Shown: positions 9,483 to 17,561, counted from the first letter of the stretch. The stretch: DNA of 47,337 bases from Muribaculaceae bacterium (GCA_023665425.1 JAMPDX010000008.1:1-47337); one strand, 5' to 3'. Numbers and translations are program-made. The notes: generated by a model not told the origin, from the letters alone.

Positions 9483-9533
9483 ACACAACGCTCCGAGCGG
9501 TGTATTGGTTTATTTCGTTAAACAAGTTCTAAG
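9483..9533 (-). repeat. Repeat remnant between CvpA gene and sufC
   Basis: Reading the minus strand, TTAGAACTTGTTTAACG starts at 9533 and includes the TAG stop of the CvpA gene. It closely matches the end motif TTAGAGCTTGTTTAATAA found at 208-225. It is followed by a hairpin, ACAC-CGCTC-GG-AGCG-TGTGT, with a bulge (9503-9483). The arrangement of end motif then hairpin is that of the repeat elements elsewhere in the window. Its location is where sufB would normally lie. Confidence 0.4.
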
Positions 9534-10107
9534 CCTCTTCCGGGGCATCAAGTTTGTGAGCTTCCTCCATCTGGTGATAGTGCTCCAAATCTGATGGGCT
9601 CTCGGTGCCAAGCATCGCAGGCGCCACCTCCATGACCAATTCCACCAAATTTCCATCGCCATAAGAGCAGAACTTCCTCAAATCGCAGTTAGGCCTGATT
9701 ATAAGCCACAGGTTGAAAAGGATACTCATAATCAACACCCATTTAGCCAAGCAGAAAGCAGCTCCCATTATCGAATTGATGGCACCGGTGTGGAGTATGT
9801 TCAGTGCACGCGACAGGACAATGCCCAATAAGCGGAACACGATATATACCACCGCAAAGATCAGGGAAGCACCTATCATGCAGGCGGTATAGTGGCGCAT
9901 CGGCTCCCCAAACGGAGCCGGGGCAAAAGTGTCGGCCGCCGGTATCACCGGGTCGAGCATTTCTGCTGCTTGCTCGCAAAATATGCGTGCGGCAACAAAT
10001 CCGAAAGCCAACCCCAAGAGAGGAGCGAGCTGCTTGGCCATACCACGTTTCCACCCGCGAAAAATGGCTGCTACCAGGACTATTATGAGTATTAAATGAT
10101 ATATCAT
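9529..10107 (-). CDS. CvpA family membrane protein
   Basis: A 192-residue inner-membrane protein of the CvpA family, with several N-terminal hydrophobic segments (MIYHLILIIVLVAAIFRGWK; LLGLAFGFVAARIF; a segment around TACMIGASLIFAVVYIVFRL; and AKWVLIMSILFNLWLII). CvpA proteins are linked to envelope integrity and, in enterobacteria, colicin V production; the biochemical role is not known. The ATG at 10107 is chosen over a TTG at 10140 because the hydrophobic helix starts there. First gene of the suf-operon run; a TAACTTTG box lies at 10172-10165. The C-terminal 60 residues are hydrophilic and acidic. Confidence 0.85.
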   Translation of the reverse strand: MIYHLILIIVLVAAIFRGWKRGMAKQLAPLLGLAFGFVAARIFCEQAAEMLDPVIPAADTFAPAPFGEPMRHYTACMIGASLIFAVVYIVFRLLGIVLSRALNILHTGAINSIMGAAFCLAKWVLIMSILFNLWLIIRPNCDLRKFCSYGDGNLVELVMEVAPAMLGTESPSDLEHYHQMEEAHKLDAPEEA

Positions 10108-10164
10108 CCTTTTGAGCGAAAGAAGCCACTGATGTAACAACGGGGCTCTATCTCAAATATCCTG

Positions 10165-10172
10165 CAAAGTTA
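10165..10172 (-). promoter_or_regulatory. Candidate -7 element for the CvpA-suf operon
   Basis: On the minus strand TAACTTTG (10172-10165) matches the Bacteroidetes -7 box TAnnTTTG, about 58 bases upstream of the ATG at 10107. No TTG at the ideal -33 distance is obvious, so the assignment is tentative. Confidence 0.45.
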
Positions 10173-10265
10173 CAAAAAAATTAACAATCCACGTCTGCTC
10201 GCCCTGAAAATAATCGCCATAATGAGATTAGAAAGGACTCTAAAAGAAAATAAATTCCAGTTTAG

Positions 10266-10404
10266 CGAGTTATACTTTAAAATATCAACAAGCGGTAACT
10301 CGGCGGGCTACGCGCGCCTTTTGAGTGCCTGCCAACCCCGCACACCCACGGCTGTCGCCGCGTGTGTACGGGGTTACTATAAGTCGGTGTCCTTGCGGGC
10401 ACTC
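10266..10404. repeat. Triple-hairpin repeat element, copy 2
   Basis: CGAGTTA (10266-10272) can pair with TAACTCG (10296-10302). The core hairpin runs from AACCCCG-CACAC to GTGTGTA-CGGGGTT (10334-10375). On the right GTGTCC-TTGC-GGGCAC (10387-10402) forms a hairpin. GAGTGCC (10323-10329) is also exactly complementary to GGCACTC (10398-10404), so the outer arms can pair across the core. The core resembles the reverse complement of that in copy 4 (36471-36513). The element occupies the gap between the divergent CvpA and GH13 genes; an open frame across it (10222-10461) resembles no protein I recognise. Confidence 0.55.
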
Positions 10405-10521
10405 CTTACCATAATATATACAATTGGATATTACCTGCTAAATTTGTATAATAAATATTAAAAAAGTGATAATTTAACTTTTTTAAAGGACTTTAATAGT
10501 GTTAATTTGATTTTTTATTAT

Positions 10522-10529
10522 TAATTTTG
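10522..10529 (+). promoter_or_regulatory. Candidate -7 element of the GH13 gene
   Basis: TAATTTTG followed by C matches the Bacteroidetes -7 box. It would give a leader of roughly 115 bases before the ATG at 10654. A well-spaced -33 TTTG is not evident. Confidence 0.5.
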
Positions 10530-10653
10530 CATCGTGGTATGGCAGGAAGTTTTTGTGAGCCGGCTAATCTGTTCACTGCCGGCAAGCTAAGTTCCTAAAA
10601 AAGTATTGACATATTTTTTACGATAACCTAAAATAGTGTTCACTGATTAACTA

Positions 10654-13404
10654 ATGAAATCTTACATTTTGCTTTTTATCTTTGCGCTGGCAAGCGTGTT
10701 CGGCGTAAAAGCAGCTGATGTGGTGACTTCTGACCCGTCGCCTCTGCAGCAGAGTAGCAAGGATGTCGTGGTTTATTTCCACGCAGACCTTGGCAACAAA
10801 GCTCTTAATAATCAGCCTGCATCTGCTCAGATCTACGCCCACACAGGCGTTATTACCAACAAGAGTACTACCAACTCTGACTGGAAGCATGCTCCTACTT
10901 GGGGCACCAACACTCCCAAATATAAGTTGGAGTATGTGAGCCCAAACCTCTGGAAGCTCAACATCGGCGACATCAAGACTTATTATGGGCTCACTGATGA
11001 TGAGATTGTCAAGAAGCTGGCTTTCGTGTTCCGCACATCAGACAATAAGCTTGAGGGTAAGGATGTCGGGAACGCTGACATCTTCCTCGACGTTAAGGAG
11101 GAGGGCTATCAGGTGGCACTCTTTTCGAACCTGGAAGGCACTTTTGTGGATGACGCTCATAAGACAGTTAACTTCACCGTTACAGCCACTCGCCCCTCTA
11201 CCTTGAGCCTCGAGATCAATGGCCAAACAGTGAAGAGCGCCGAGAACGCTACTCGTCTGGAGTCTCCCTATACATTCACCAATCATGGCAACTATACCGT
11301 AGTAGCCAAGGGTGTAGCTGGCTCCGAGAGTCAGACAGTTGAGGCTGTTTATTGCTATCCCACCTCTTCCACTCAGGCCAACTATCCCGGCGGTACTCCC
11401 AAGCAGGGCGCTGTGCGAAATGCCGACGGCACTGTCACCTTCTGTCTGGCAGCCCCCGGCAAAAGCTCTGTGATGCTCATCCCCGGCTGGAATGGATATG
11501 TGGCTTCTGACGAGAATGTAATGAAGTATCAGGACTATAACGGCAACCGCTACTTCTGGACTACAGTCTCCGGCCTTGACCCCGACACCATGTATTTCTA
11601 CTATTATCTGGTAGATGGCACTCTCAAGGTTTCCGACCCATACGCAAAGCTAATCCTCGACCCCTATAATGATAAATATATATCAAAGGATGTGTTCCCC
11701 AACTTGCCCGAATTCCCTCTCGACGAGGTAGGTGGCAACACCGTGGTAGCCGTTTATCATGAGAATATCAACAAATATGACTGGAAGGTGAGCAACTTCA
11801 AGGGTGTAGACAAGGAGGACCTCGTGATTTATGAGCTTCTGCTCCGTGACTTCACCGGCACTGAAGGCGCTGCTCAGGGTAATGGCACAATCAGAAAGGC
11901 CATTGAGAAGCTCCCTTACCTTATCGACATGGGTGTTAATGCCATTGAGCTTCTCCCCATTATGGAGTTTAACGGCAACAATTCATGGGGCTACAACACT
12001 AACTTCTACTTCGCTCCCGATAAGGCATACGGCACTCCCGACGACTATAAGGAGTTTATCGACCTGTGTCACCAAAACGGCATCGCTGTAATACTTGATA
12101 TAGTATTCAATCAGAGCGACGGTCTGCACCCCTGGTATCAGATGTATGACATCGCCAACAATCCCTTCTACAACAAAAATGCTCCCCACTCATATTCAGT
12201 GCTGAATGACTGGAAGCAGGATCATCCCCTCGTGGAGCAACAATGGACTGACTGCGTGAAATATTGGATGACAGAGTATAAGGTGGATGGCTTCCGCTTC
12301 GACCTTGTAAAGGGCCTTGGCGACAATAATTCATACGGTTCCGGCACCGAGGCTTACAATGCTTCACGTGTGGCCCGCATGACCCGTATACACTCCGCTA
12401 TGAAGGAGGTTAACCCCGATGCTTACTTCATCAATGAGAACCTTGCCGGCGCTAAGGAGGAGAATGAAATGGCAGCCGATGGCCAGATGAATTGGGCCAA
12501 CGTGAACTATGCCGCTTGCCAGTTTGCTATGGGTTACAGCGAGGACAGCAACCTCAACCGCTTCAACGCTGAGCGCGACTCTCGTACATGGGGCTCTACA
12601 GTAGGTTATGCCGAGAGCCACGATGAGGAGCGCATGGGCTACAAGCAGAAGCAGTATGGTGCCTCCGGTGTCAAAGGCAACAATGAGGTGAGTAAGCGCC
12701 GTATCGGTGCCCTGCACGCTCAGATGATACTGTCACCCGGCGCTCACATGATTTGGCAATTCTCCGAGCTTGGCAATGAGCAGACCACAAAGTCCGGCAG
12801 CAGCAACAACACTGACCCCAAGATCGTGAACTGGAATGCTCTCAACGATGATGATACTTACGGCCTGTATAAGAACGTCTGCGAACTCATCCAACTCCGC
12901 ACCAAGGAGCCGGAGCTCTTTGACAAGGATGCCCTGCAACAGATGAACTTTGCCGCATCTTCATGGCAAAATGGCCGCTTCCTGTATCTGAAGAAGAATG
13001 GCAAGGAGCTGATACTCGCTATCAACCCCAACGTTACCGGCGACCGCACCTTCGAGTGCTCTACAATGTTCAGCTCTACCGACAATGCCAACTATCGCAT
13101 TGAGTCTAAATCATACAACACCAACCCTACCTTTGATGCTGCAACAGGTCGTATCACAGTGCCTGCAAACTCATACGCAGTCATTGTAAGCCGTAACGTA
13201 GTCGGCATCGATGAAGTTGGTGTTGATACCGGCGTCATCTCCACAGAGGTTTACAGCGTAGGTGGCGACATCATTATTAATGGTTCATACTCTGTTGCTG
13301 AGGTCTTCAGCACTGACGGTGCTCGTAAGCCCATGACTGGCCTTACCCCCGGCATATATGTAGTCCGCGTTGACAATCAGACATTCAAAGTAGCCGTTCG
13401 CTAA
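10654..13404 (+). CDS. Secreted GH13 alpha-amylase/pullulanase-type enzyme
   Basis: A 916-residue exported glycoside hydrolase family 13 enzyme, expected to cut alpha-glucans such as starch or glycogen at the cell surface. Residues 1-20 form a signal peptide. An N-terminal beta-domain (about 25-160) and a further beta-domain (about 165-235) precede a CBM48-like region (about 240-345) and the catalytic barrel (about 375-760). Catalytic residues are the nucleophile D550 in GFRFDLVKGL, the acid/base E595 in FINENLAG and D657 in YAESHDEERM. Region I reads LDIVFNQ (482-487), with Gln where most members have His. The final 75 residues end in a type IX-like tail (GIYVVRVDNQTFKVAVR). No susC/susD neighbours are present, so it stands alone. 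Confidence 0.92.
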   Translation: MKSYILLFIFALASVFGVKAADVVTSDPSPLQQSSKDVVVYFHADLGNKALNNQPASAQIYAHTGVITNKSTTNSDWKHAPTWGTNTPKYKLEYVSPNLWKLNIGDIKTYYGLTDDEIVKKLAFVFRTSDNKLEGKDVGNADIFLDVKEEGYQVALFSNLEGTFVDDAHKTVNFTVTATRPSTLSLEINGQTVKSAENATRLESPYTFTNHGNYTVVAKGVAGSESQTVEAVYCYPTSSTQANYPGGTPKQGAVRNADGTVTFCLAAPGKSSVMLIPGWNGYVASDENVMKYQDYNGNRYFWTTVSGLDPDTMYFYYYLVDGTLKVSDPYAKLILDPYNDKYISKDVFPNLPEFPLDEVGGNTVVAVYHENINKYDWKVSNFKGVDKEDLVIYELLLRDFTGTEGAAQGNGTIRKAIEKLPYLIDMGVNAIELLPIMEFNGNNSWGYNTNFYFAPDKAYGTPDDYKEFIDLCHQNGIAVILDIVFNQSDGLHPWYQMYDIANNPFYNKNAPHSYSVLNDWKQDHPLVEQQWTDCVKYWMTEYKVDGFRFDLVKGLGDNNSYGSGTEAYNASRVARMTRIHSAMKEVNPDAYFINENLAGAKEENEMAADGQMNWANVNYAACQFAMGYSEDSNLNRFNAERDSRTWGSTVGYAESHDEERMGYKQKQYGASGVKGNNEVSKRRIGALHAQMILSPGAHMIWQFSELGNEQTTKSGSSNNTDPKIVNWNALNDDDTYGLYKNVCELIQLRTKEPELFDKDALQQMNFAASSWQNGRFLYLKKNGKELILAINPNVTGDRTFECSTMFSSTDNANYRIESKSYNTNPTFDAATGRITVPANSYAVIVSRNVVGIDEVGVDTGVISTEVYSVGGDIIINGSYSVAEVFSTDGARKPMTGLTPGIYVVRVDNQTFKVAVR

Positions 13405-13420
13405 CACTCTCCCTACACTC

Positions 13421-13544
13421 ATAAATTCTGAGGGTGTGTCATAAATCGAACATTTGATAGAATTACAAATTGCACCGCTGAATATAAGCATGCTGCAAAT
13501 TAAAATTTATCAAAATCGATTTATGATACACCCTCAGTATTTAT
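13421..13544. repeat. Palindromic element between convergent genes
   Basis: The arms CTGAGGGTGTGTCATAAATC (from 13428) and GATTTATGATACACCCTCAG (ending 13537) are complementary with one mismatch. The symmetry extends outwards through ATAAAT (13421-13426, 13539-13544) and inwards through TTTGATA...TATCAAA. There is no flanking direct duplication. The end sequence GAGGGTGTGTCATAA resembles the end motif TAAGAGTGTGTCTAATAA at 6057-6074 and 36405-36422. It lies between the stops of the GH13 gene and a lipoprotein gene, so it may act as a bidirectional terminator, or be an old MITE. Confidence 0.6.
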
Positions 13545-13560
13545 TGGGGTGGAAGGTTGA

Positions 13561-13941
13561 TTAGCGGCCGAGTGCTTTTTGAGCCTCTTTTTGAGCCTTG
13601 TTCACAGCGTCACCCGCTACGCCCTTAGCTTTATTTACAGCGTCGTTAGCAGCATCTTTAGCTTTATCTACGGCCTTATTGGCAGCGTCATTAGCTTTAT
13701 TTACAGCATCGTCAGCGGCATCCTTGGCGGCATCCTTAAGGTCGGATACGCCCTCTTCAGCCTCCTCAACGGGAGTAACTTCTTCGATGACAGTTTCACT
13801 CACTGTGATAGTGTCAGGGGCATCAGCGATGTTCTCTGTGGCAGTTTCTTCTGCGTTAGTCTCAGTACCTTTGTCCTTGTTGCCGCATGATGCAAATGCG
13901 ATCATGGCTATAGCAGCCATTGAAAGTGCAATTTTTTTCAT
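13561..13941 (-). CDS. Lipoprotein with LEA-like amphipathic helical repeats
   Basis: A 126-residue lipoprotein of unknown function. The signal peptide MKKIALSMAAIAMIAFASC carries a lipobox with the lipidated cysteine at residue 19. A Glu/Thr-rich acidic segment (about 20-70) follows. The C-terminal half is a series of 11- to 12-residue repeats of the kind KDAANDAVNKA, rich in Ala, Lys, Asp and Asn. This periodicity predicts an amphipathic helix or coiled coil and resembles late-embryogenesis-abundant or apolipoprotein-like repeats. It is followed at 14050 by a second small acidic lipoprotein gene in the same direction. A role in envelope stress or stability is conceivable but not shown. Confidence 0.8.
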   Translation of the reverse strand: MKKIALSMAAIAMIAFASCGNKDKGTETNAEETATENIADAPDTITVSETVIEEVTPVEEAEEGVSDLKDAAKDAADDAVNKANDAANKAVDKAKDAANDAVNKAKGVAGDAVNKAQKEAQKALGR

Positions 13942-14049
13942 AGTTTTAGTGATATGATTATGTTATAATAGTGGAAGCCATTGATAACAATAGCCACAAC
14001 TTTTTATTTAACGTATGATATAGTCGTTTTGTTTAATAGACTTGAGAAA

Positions 14050-14385
14050 TTAAGCATCCTCATTGGAGCTTGTTGCCTCATCATGCTTCTTGTCGGCGGA
14101 TTTGTCGGCTTTCTTTTCCTCTTTTATCTCGTCCTGAGAGTTTTCGTCGCTCTGCTCTTCATCTTCGAGGCTGCTTGATATTTCGAGCTGTTGCACCTCA
14201 TCCTTGATTTCCTCACTATAGTCGCCATCAACAGAGTCTTCAGACACTATGATTTCGGTGTCGGGGAAGTCATTGACTATTTTAGCATTTATGGCGCCAT
14301 TTGTCTCGGCGCTTTCATCATTCTTGTGGCATGAAGCCATTCCTATCAAGGCAATTGCAAGTGCCGGATATAAAATCTTTTTCAT
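14050..14385 (-). CDS. Small acidic lipoprotein, function unknown
   Basis: A 111-residue predicted lipoprotein. The signal sequence MKKILYPALAIALIGMASC ends in a lipobox with cysteine 19. The mature part is strongly acidic in the middle (many Glu, Asp and Ser) and ends in a Lys/Asp-rich stretch (EEKKADKSADKKHDEA), so it is probably disordered. It starts 27 bases behind the LolC/E-type permease gene and 108 bases ahead of the LEA-like lipoprotein gene, so all three could share a transcript. No family is recognised. Confidence 0.7.
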   Translation of the reverse strand: MKKILYPALAIALIGMASCHKNDESAETNGAINAKIVNDFPDTEIIVSEDSVDGDYSEEIKDEVQQLEISSSLEDEEQSDENSQDEIKEEKKADKSADKKHDEATSSNEDA

Positions 14386-14412
14386 ATAGAGCGTTTTATA
14401 TTGTTTTTGTAT

Positions 14413-15798
14413 TTATACACGTGTTTTAGCGGTACGACGGGCAAAGGATGCTGATATGGCACCGATAATGAGGGCCACGGCGGCGCAGAGCACAAAGACT
14501 ATCAGTATGTCTGTGATGCGGATGCTCACAGGGTAATGACTCATTATAATCTGAGAGGGATTACCCGGTATGCTGATGAGCCCGAAGTGCTGTTGCAGCA
14601 TACATAAAATGATGCCGGCCACCAATCCTACAAGGGAGCCGACCATACACACTATGATGCTTTCCCAAAAGAATACCCGCCCTATCAGTGAGCGCGATGC
14701 TCCATAGTTGGTCATGGTGTGTATATTGCTCCGCTTCTCTATAATGAGCATTGACAGCGTGCTTATTATATTGAAAGAGGCTATTACCAGGATGAAGGCC
14801 AAGAGCAGAAATGTGATCCATTTCTCTATCGCTACCATCCGGAAGTGTAGTGTCTGCCGGTCTGTGCGGGTGCTTATGGTATAATGTGGGCCGAGGATTT
14901 TGGCTATGTGTGATTGTATGTCAGACTGATTGCTGTTATCTTTTAAGCTGATATATAGGACGTTGGCCTGTGTGTCATACTCCAATAGTCGACGCGCCAC
15001 TTCGATGTCTGCTATGATTGTGGCAGCATCAAATTCTGCCTGCTGAGAGGAGAAGACTCCGGTGGCAGCCAGAGAGTCGACCATAAACGATGATGAAGGG
15101 TCTGTGAATGCCGATGAGCTGTTGCGGCGTGGAAGATAGACCATGATGCCTGACTCACTGCCATGTGGTAAGCCGAGATTTCCGGCCACTCCGGAAGACA
15201 CCAGTATTGGAGATACCGGCAATGTGTCAGTCTGCACAGGGTCGCTGCTAAGTTCGGCCTCGGCAAACAGTGCTGCCTCATCAAAGTCCGCTGCCGCCAT
15301 ATCGGTGATAGCATCGTTCTGCTCCGCTGTCAATGATTGGCTCGCCTCGTGGTCTACAAGGGCTTGAGGCTGAGGCTTCCATGAGCCCTCAACTATCACA
15401 GAGTCAATGGCTGTAACTCGCCTGTAAGCAGTGGGATCAACACCCAAAAGCCTTACCGGCAGCTGCTTGCCGTTGTAGAATGCTACTGCCTCATCAACGA
15501 TGACGGGGGTGACAGCTTCGACCCCTTCTATCCCGGCAATCGATTGCGTGAGTGAGTCTGCATTGTTGATGATATCGCTACTCGCACTGCGCACCATAAG
15601 GTCTGACATGATGCGAGTGTCTCGGTCTACAATGGCTTCGTTAAAGCCGTTGAAGACCGAGAGAACACATATTATAGCCATGGTGGCAACAGCCACACCG
15701 CACACTCCGGCTATGGCTATAGCCGTGACTGCACTATGTGATTTGCGCGACCAGAGATACCTTAAGGCCAAGCGTAAGGCTAATTCGTTGTTACTCAC
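14413..15798 (-). CDS. LolC/LolE-type ABC transporter permease (FtsX-like)
   Basis: A 461-residue permease of the MacB/FtsX-like family, most like the lipoprotein-releasing LolC/LolE proteins. The architecture is one N-terminal membrane helix (about 22-50, AVTAIAIAGVCGVAVATMAI), a large periplasmic domain (about 55-320), and three C-terminal helices (WITFLLLAFILVIASFNII; VFFWESIIVCMVGSLVGLVA; ILIVFVLCAAVALIIGAISA). The start is GTG at 15798, because an in-frame TGA lies directly upstream. Its ATPase partner could be the LolD-like protein at 24062-24730, which is not adjacent. A perfect 11-bp hairpin sits 14 bases before the start codon. Confidence 0.85.
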   Translation of the reverse strand: MSNNELALRLALRYLWSRKSHSAVTAIAIAGVCGVAVATMAIICVLSVFNGFNEAIVDRDTRIMSDLMVRSASSDIINNADSLTQSIAGIEGVEAVTPVIVDEAVAFYNGKQLPVRLLGVDPTAYRRVTAIDSVIVEGSWKPQPQALVDHEASQSLTAEQNDAITDMAAADFDEAALFAEAELSSDPVQTDTLPVSPILVSSGVAGNLGLPHGSESGIMVYLPRRNSSSAFTDPSSSFMVDSLAATGVFSSQQAEFDAATIIADIEVARRLLEYDTQANVLYISLKDNSNQSDIQSHIAKILGPHYTISTRTDRQTLHFRMVAIEKWITFLLLAFILVIASFNIISTLSMLIIEKRSNIHTMTNYGASRSLIGRVFFWESIIVCMVGSLVGLVAGIILCMLQQHFGLISIPGNPSQIIMSHYPVSIRITDILIVFVLCAAVALIIGAISASFARRTAKTRV

Positions 15799-15812
15799 TC
15801 AGAAATCTGTTA

Positions 15813-15840
15813 TGTCAGCCAAATGTTTGTTTGGCTGACA
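15813..15840 (-). promoter_or_regulatory. Hairpin just upstream of the LolC/E-type permease gene
   Basis: TGTCAGCCAAA (15813-15823) and TTTGGCTGACA (15830-15840) form a perfect 11-bp stem with a six-base loop. In the minus-strand transcript it ends 14 bases before the GTG start at 15798 and is not followed by a T tract. It could control translation or mRNA processing; a terminator after rbfA is the alternative. Confidence 0.5.
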
Positions 15841-15902
15841 CTTATATGTTTATAGGTTCGATTTTATTCCTTGTCGGGGCATGGACAATCGCAATCGGAG
15901 TC

Positions 15903-16265
15903 TTACTTGTCGTCATCATGCAGATGAGGGTCGGCAGCCAGCAGACGGTCGATATTCTCGATATAGTCCAGCGAGTCGTCAAGATAGAACTGCAGCTCCG
16001 GGCATTTTCGCAATACGTCCTTGACACGTGATGCCAACTCATAGCGCACGGTCTTGGATTGAGTGCGAATATTCTCCAATATCTCGTTTGAACGATTAGA
16101 GGGGAAGATGCTCAGGTATGCCTTGGCAATACTCAAGTCCGGTGAGACTTTTACACCCGACACACTCACCAGCACACCACCCATGGCCGCTGTCTGTTTA
16201 CGAAATATTTCACTCAGCTCCTTTTGGAGCATTCTGGATATTTTAGCTTGTCTTTTACCTTCCAT
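15903..16265 (-). CDS. rbfA: Ribosome-binding factor A
   Basis: A 120-residue RbfA protein, which binds the 30S subunit and assists maturation of the 5' end of 16S rRNA, notably at low temperature. The family pattern is visible: an N-terminal RQAKISRMLQKELSEIFRK helix, the KVSPDLSIAKAYLSIFP strand, and the C-terminal LRKCPELQFYLDDSLDYIENID block. Length is normal. It lies 115 bases behind the O-methyltransferase gene, with a duplicated A/T-rich motif in the gap, and 104 bases ahead of the permease gene. Confidence 0.93.
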   Translation of the reverse strand: MEGKRQAKISRMLQKELSEIFRKQTAAMGGVLVSVSGVKVSPDLSIAKAYLSIFPSNRSNEILENIRTQSKTVRYELASRVKDVLRKCPELQFYLDDSLDYIENIDRLLAADPHLHDDDK

Positions 16266-16282
16266 AATTTTGGGTTTTGTTT

Positions 16283-16361
16283 AGTGATGATTATAAAATT
16301 TACCAAGTTGGTATTCTTAATCATCATACAAAAATTACCAATTTATTTTTTAATCATCACT
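16283..16361. repeat. Direct and inverted repeats upstream of rbfA
   Basis: Two imperfect direct copies of about 30 bases, each opening with TTACCAA and closing with TTAATCATCA, lie at 16295-16326 and 16330-16359. They are enclosed by a perfect inverted repeat, AGTGATGATTA (16283-16293) and TAATCATCACT (16351-16361). They fill the gap between the O-methyltransferase stop and the rbfA start. An operator or processing site is possible; no known binding consensus is recognised. Confidence 0.5.
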
Positions 16362-16380
16362 TATATAACGCATTTGGAGA

Positions 16381-17028
16381 TTATAAAGTTGATTGTTTTT
16401 CTCGAATGCGTATTATAGTTAATCCGTCGCGCAGCGGCAAGATTACTTTTTCTACTTGCGGGTCTGCTGCCACCAAGTCGTTAAAAGCCATAACGCCGAC
16501 CGTCTGTGTGCTGTGGCGCTCATCTGCCACAACATGTCCGTCCCACAGGGTATTGTCGGCTATGATGAGACCGCCGGGGCGAACCATCGGTTTTATTGCT
16601 TTGTAATAGTCGGGATACTGTCGCTTGTCGGCATCTATAAAGACAAGGTCAAACGGGGCTTCTGTCACAAGATTGGGTGTAAGTGCCAAAGCATCCCCTA
16701 TGTGTAGAAAAATCTTCTCTCCAAATGGTGAGAGGGAGATGTTCTCTCTGATAAAATCCTCCAACTCATCATTTGCCTCTATGGTATGTAGCACTCCTCC
16801 GGCAGGCAGCCCCTCAGCCATACACAGGGCAGAATAACCGGAAAAGGTGCCTAATTCAAGTATCTTCTTGGCTCCGGTGAGCTGCACTATCATCTTTAGC
16901 AAACGCCCCTGCAGATGGCCGGAACACATGCGCGGATTGAACAACCGTAGATTTGTGACGCGGTCCACTGCCTGAAGCCAATCAGGCTCGGGGTCTATAT
17001 GCAATGATATGTATTCTTCAAGAGACAT
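16381..17028 (-). CDS. Class I SAM-dependent O-methyltransferase
   Basis: A 215-residue member of the catechol/caffeoyl-CoA-type O-methyltransferase family (methyltransferase 3 superfamily). The SAM-binding motif is seen in KILELGTFSGYSALCMAEGL, and the metal-associated acidic motif in FDLVFIDADKRQYPDYYKAI. The ADNTLWDGHV block is also typical. The physiological substrate cannot be read from the sequence. The gene overlaps the end of aroQ by 11 bases, so the two are translated from one transcript. Confidence 0.88.
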   Translation of the reverse strand: MSLEEYISLHIDPEPDWLQAVDRVTNLRLFNPRMCSGHLQGRLLKMIVQLTGAKKILELGTFSGYSALCMAEGLPAGGVLHTIEANDELEDFIRENISLSPFGEKIFLHIGDALALTPNLVTEAPFDLVFIDADKRQYPDYYKAIKPMVRPGGLIIADNTLWDGHVVADERHSTQTVGVMAFNDLVAADPQVEKVILPLRDGLTIIRIREKQSTL

Positions 17029-17470
17029 GACAGCCGATTCTTAAAAGAGCTAGAATAGCAAGCCAATATGAGTCCAATCCGAAGCCACAGATGGAGCCGT
17101 GGCATACGGAGGCAATGACAGATTTGTGTCTAAACTCCTCTCTGGCTGCCGGTTGCGAAATGTGCACTTCAACCACCGGAAGAGGGGCAATTGCTGAAAT
17201 TGCATCGGCTATGGCGTAAGAATAGTGAGTGTAAGCTCCGGCATTGAGTATGACAGCGTCGGCACGTAGCTCCTTGGGTCCGATAAAAGCCTCATGCAAG
17301 GCATCTATTATGGCGCCTTCGCAGTTGGATTGCACATATTGCAGCTGCGCCTGAGGGAAGGCTCTCACCAACTCCTCGAAATATGGCTCAAATGCCTTAT
17401 GGCCATAAACCTCCGGCTCACGGCGTCCAAGCAAATTCAAGTTCGGCCCATTGATTATCAAAATCTTCAT
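17018..17470 (-). CDS. aroQ: Type II 3-dehydroquinate dehydratase
   Basis: A 150-residue type II dehydroquinase of the shikimate pathway, converting 3-dehydroquinate to 3-dehydroshikimate. Characteristic blocks are the N-terminal INGPNLNLLGRREPEVYG, with the catalytic Arg and Tyr region, then NAGAYTHYSYAIADAI and VEVHISQPAAREEFRHKSV. Length and start (MKILIINGPN, ATG at 17470) are normal. It is the first gene of a minus-strand run, with a promoter at 17531-17561. Confidence 0.95.
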   Translation of the reverse strand: MKILIINGPNLNLLGRREPEVYGHKAFEPYFEELVRAFPQAQLQYVQSNCEGAIIDALHEAFIGPKELRADAVILNAGAYTHYSYAIADAISAIAPLPVVEVHISQPAAREEFRHKSVIASVCHGSICGFGLDSYWLAILALLRIGCHVS

Positions 17471-17530
17471 TCTTCAGAAATTTATACGCAGTCACCACCG
17501 CTACGGTGTAAGCGACTACCTATCCAACTG

Positions 17531-17561
17531 CAAAATTAGTGATTTTTTTTTGCGTAACCAA
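17531..17561 (-). promoter_or_regulatory. Bacteroidetes-type promoter of aroQ
   Basis: On the minus strand TTG (17561-17559) is followed after 20 bases by TAATTTTG (17538-17531), an exact fit to the -33/-7 pattern. The leader to the aroQ ATG at 17470 would be about 55 bases. Confidence 0.65.

Noticed and set aside
10222..10461. Plus-strand frame of 79 codons between the CvpA and GH13 genes
   Set aside because: It runs through the triple-hairpin repeat (copy 2), has no family resemblance, and ends in low-complexity A/T-rich sequence.
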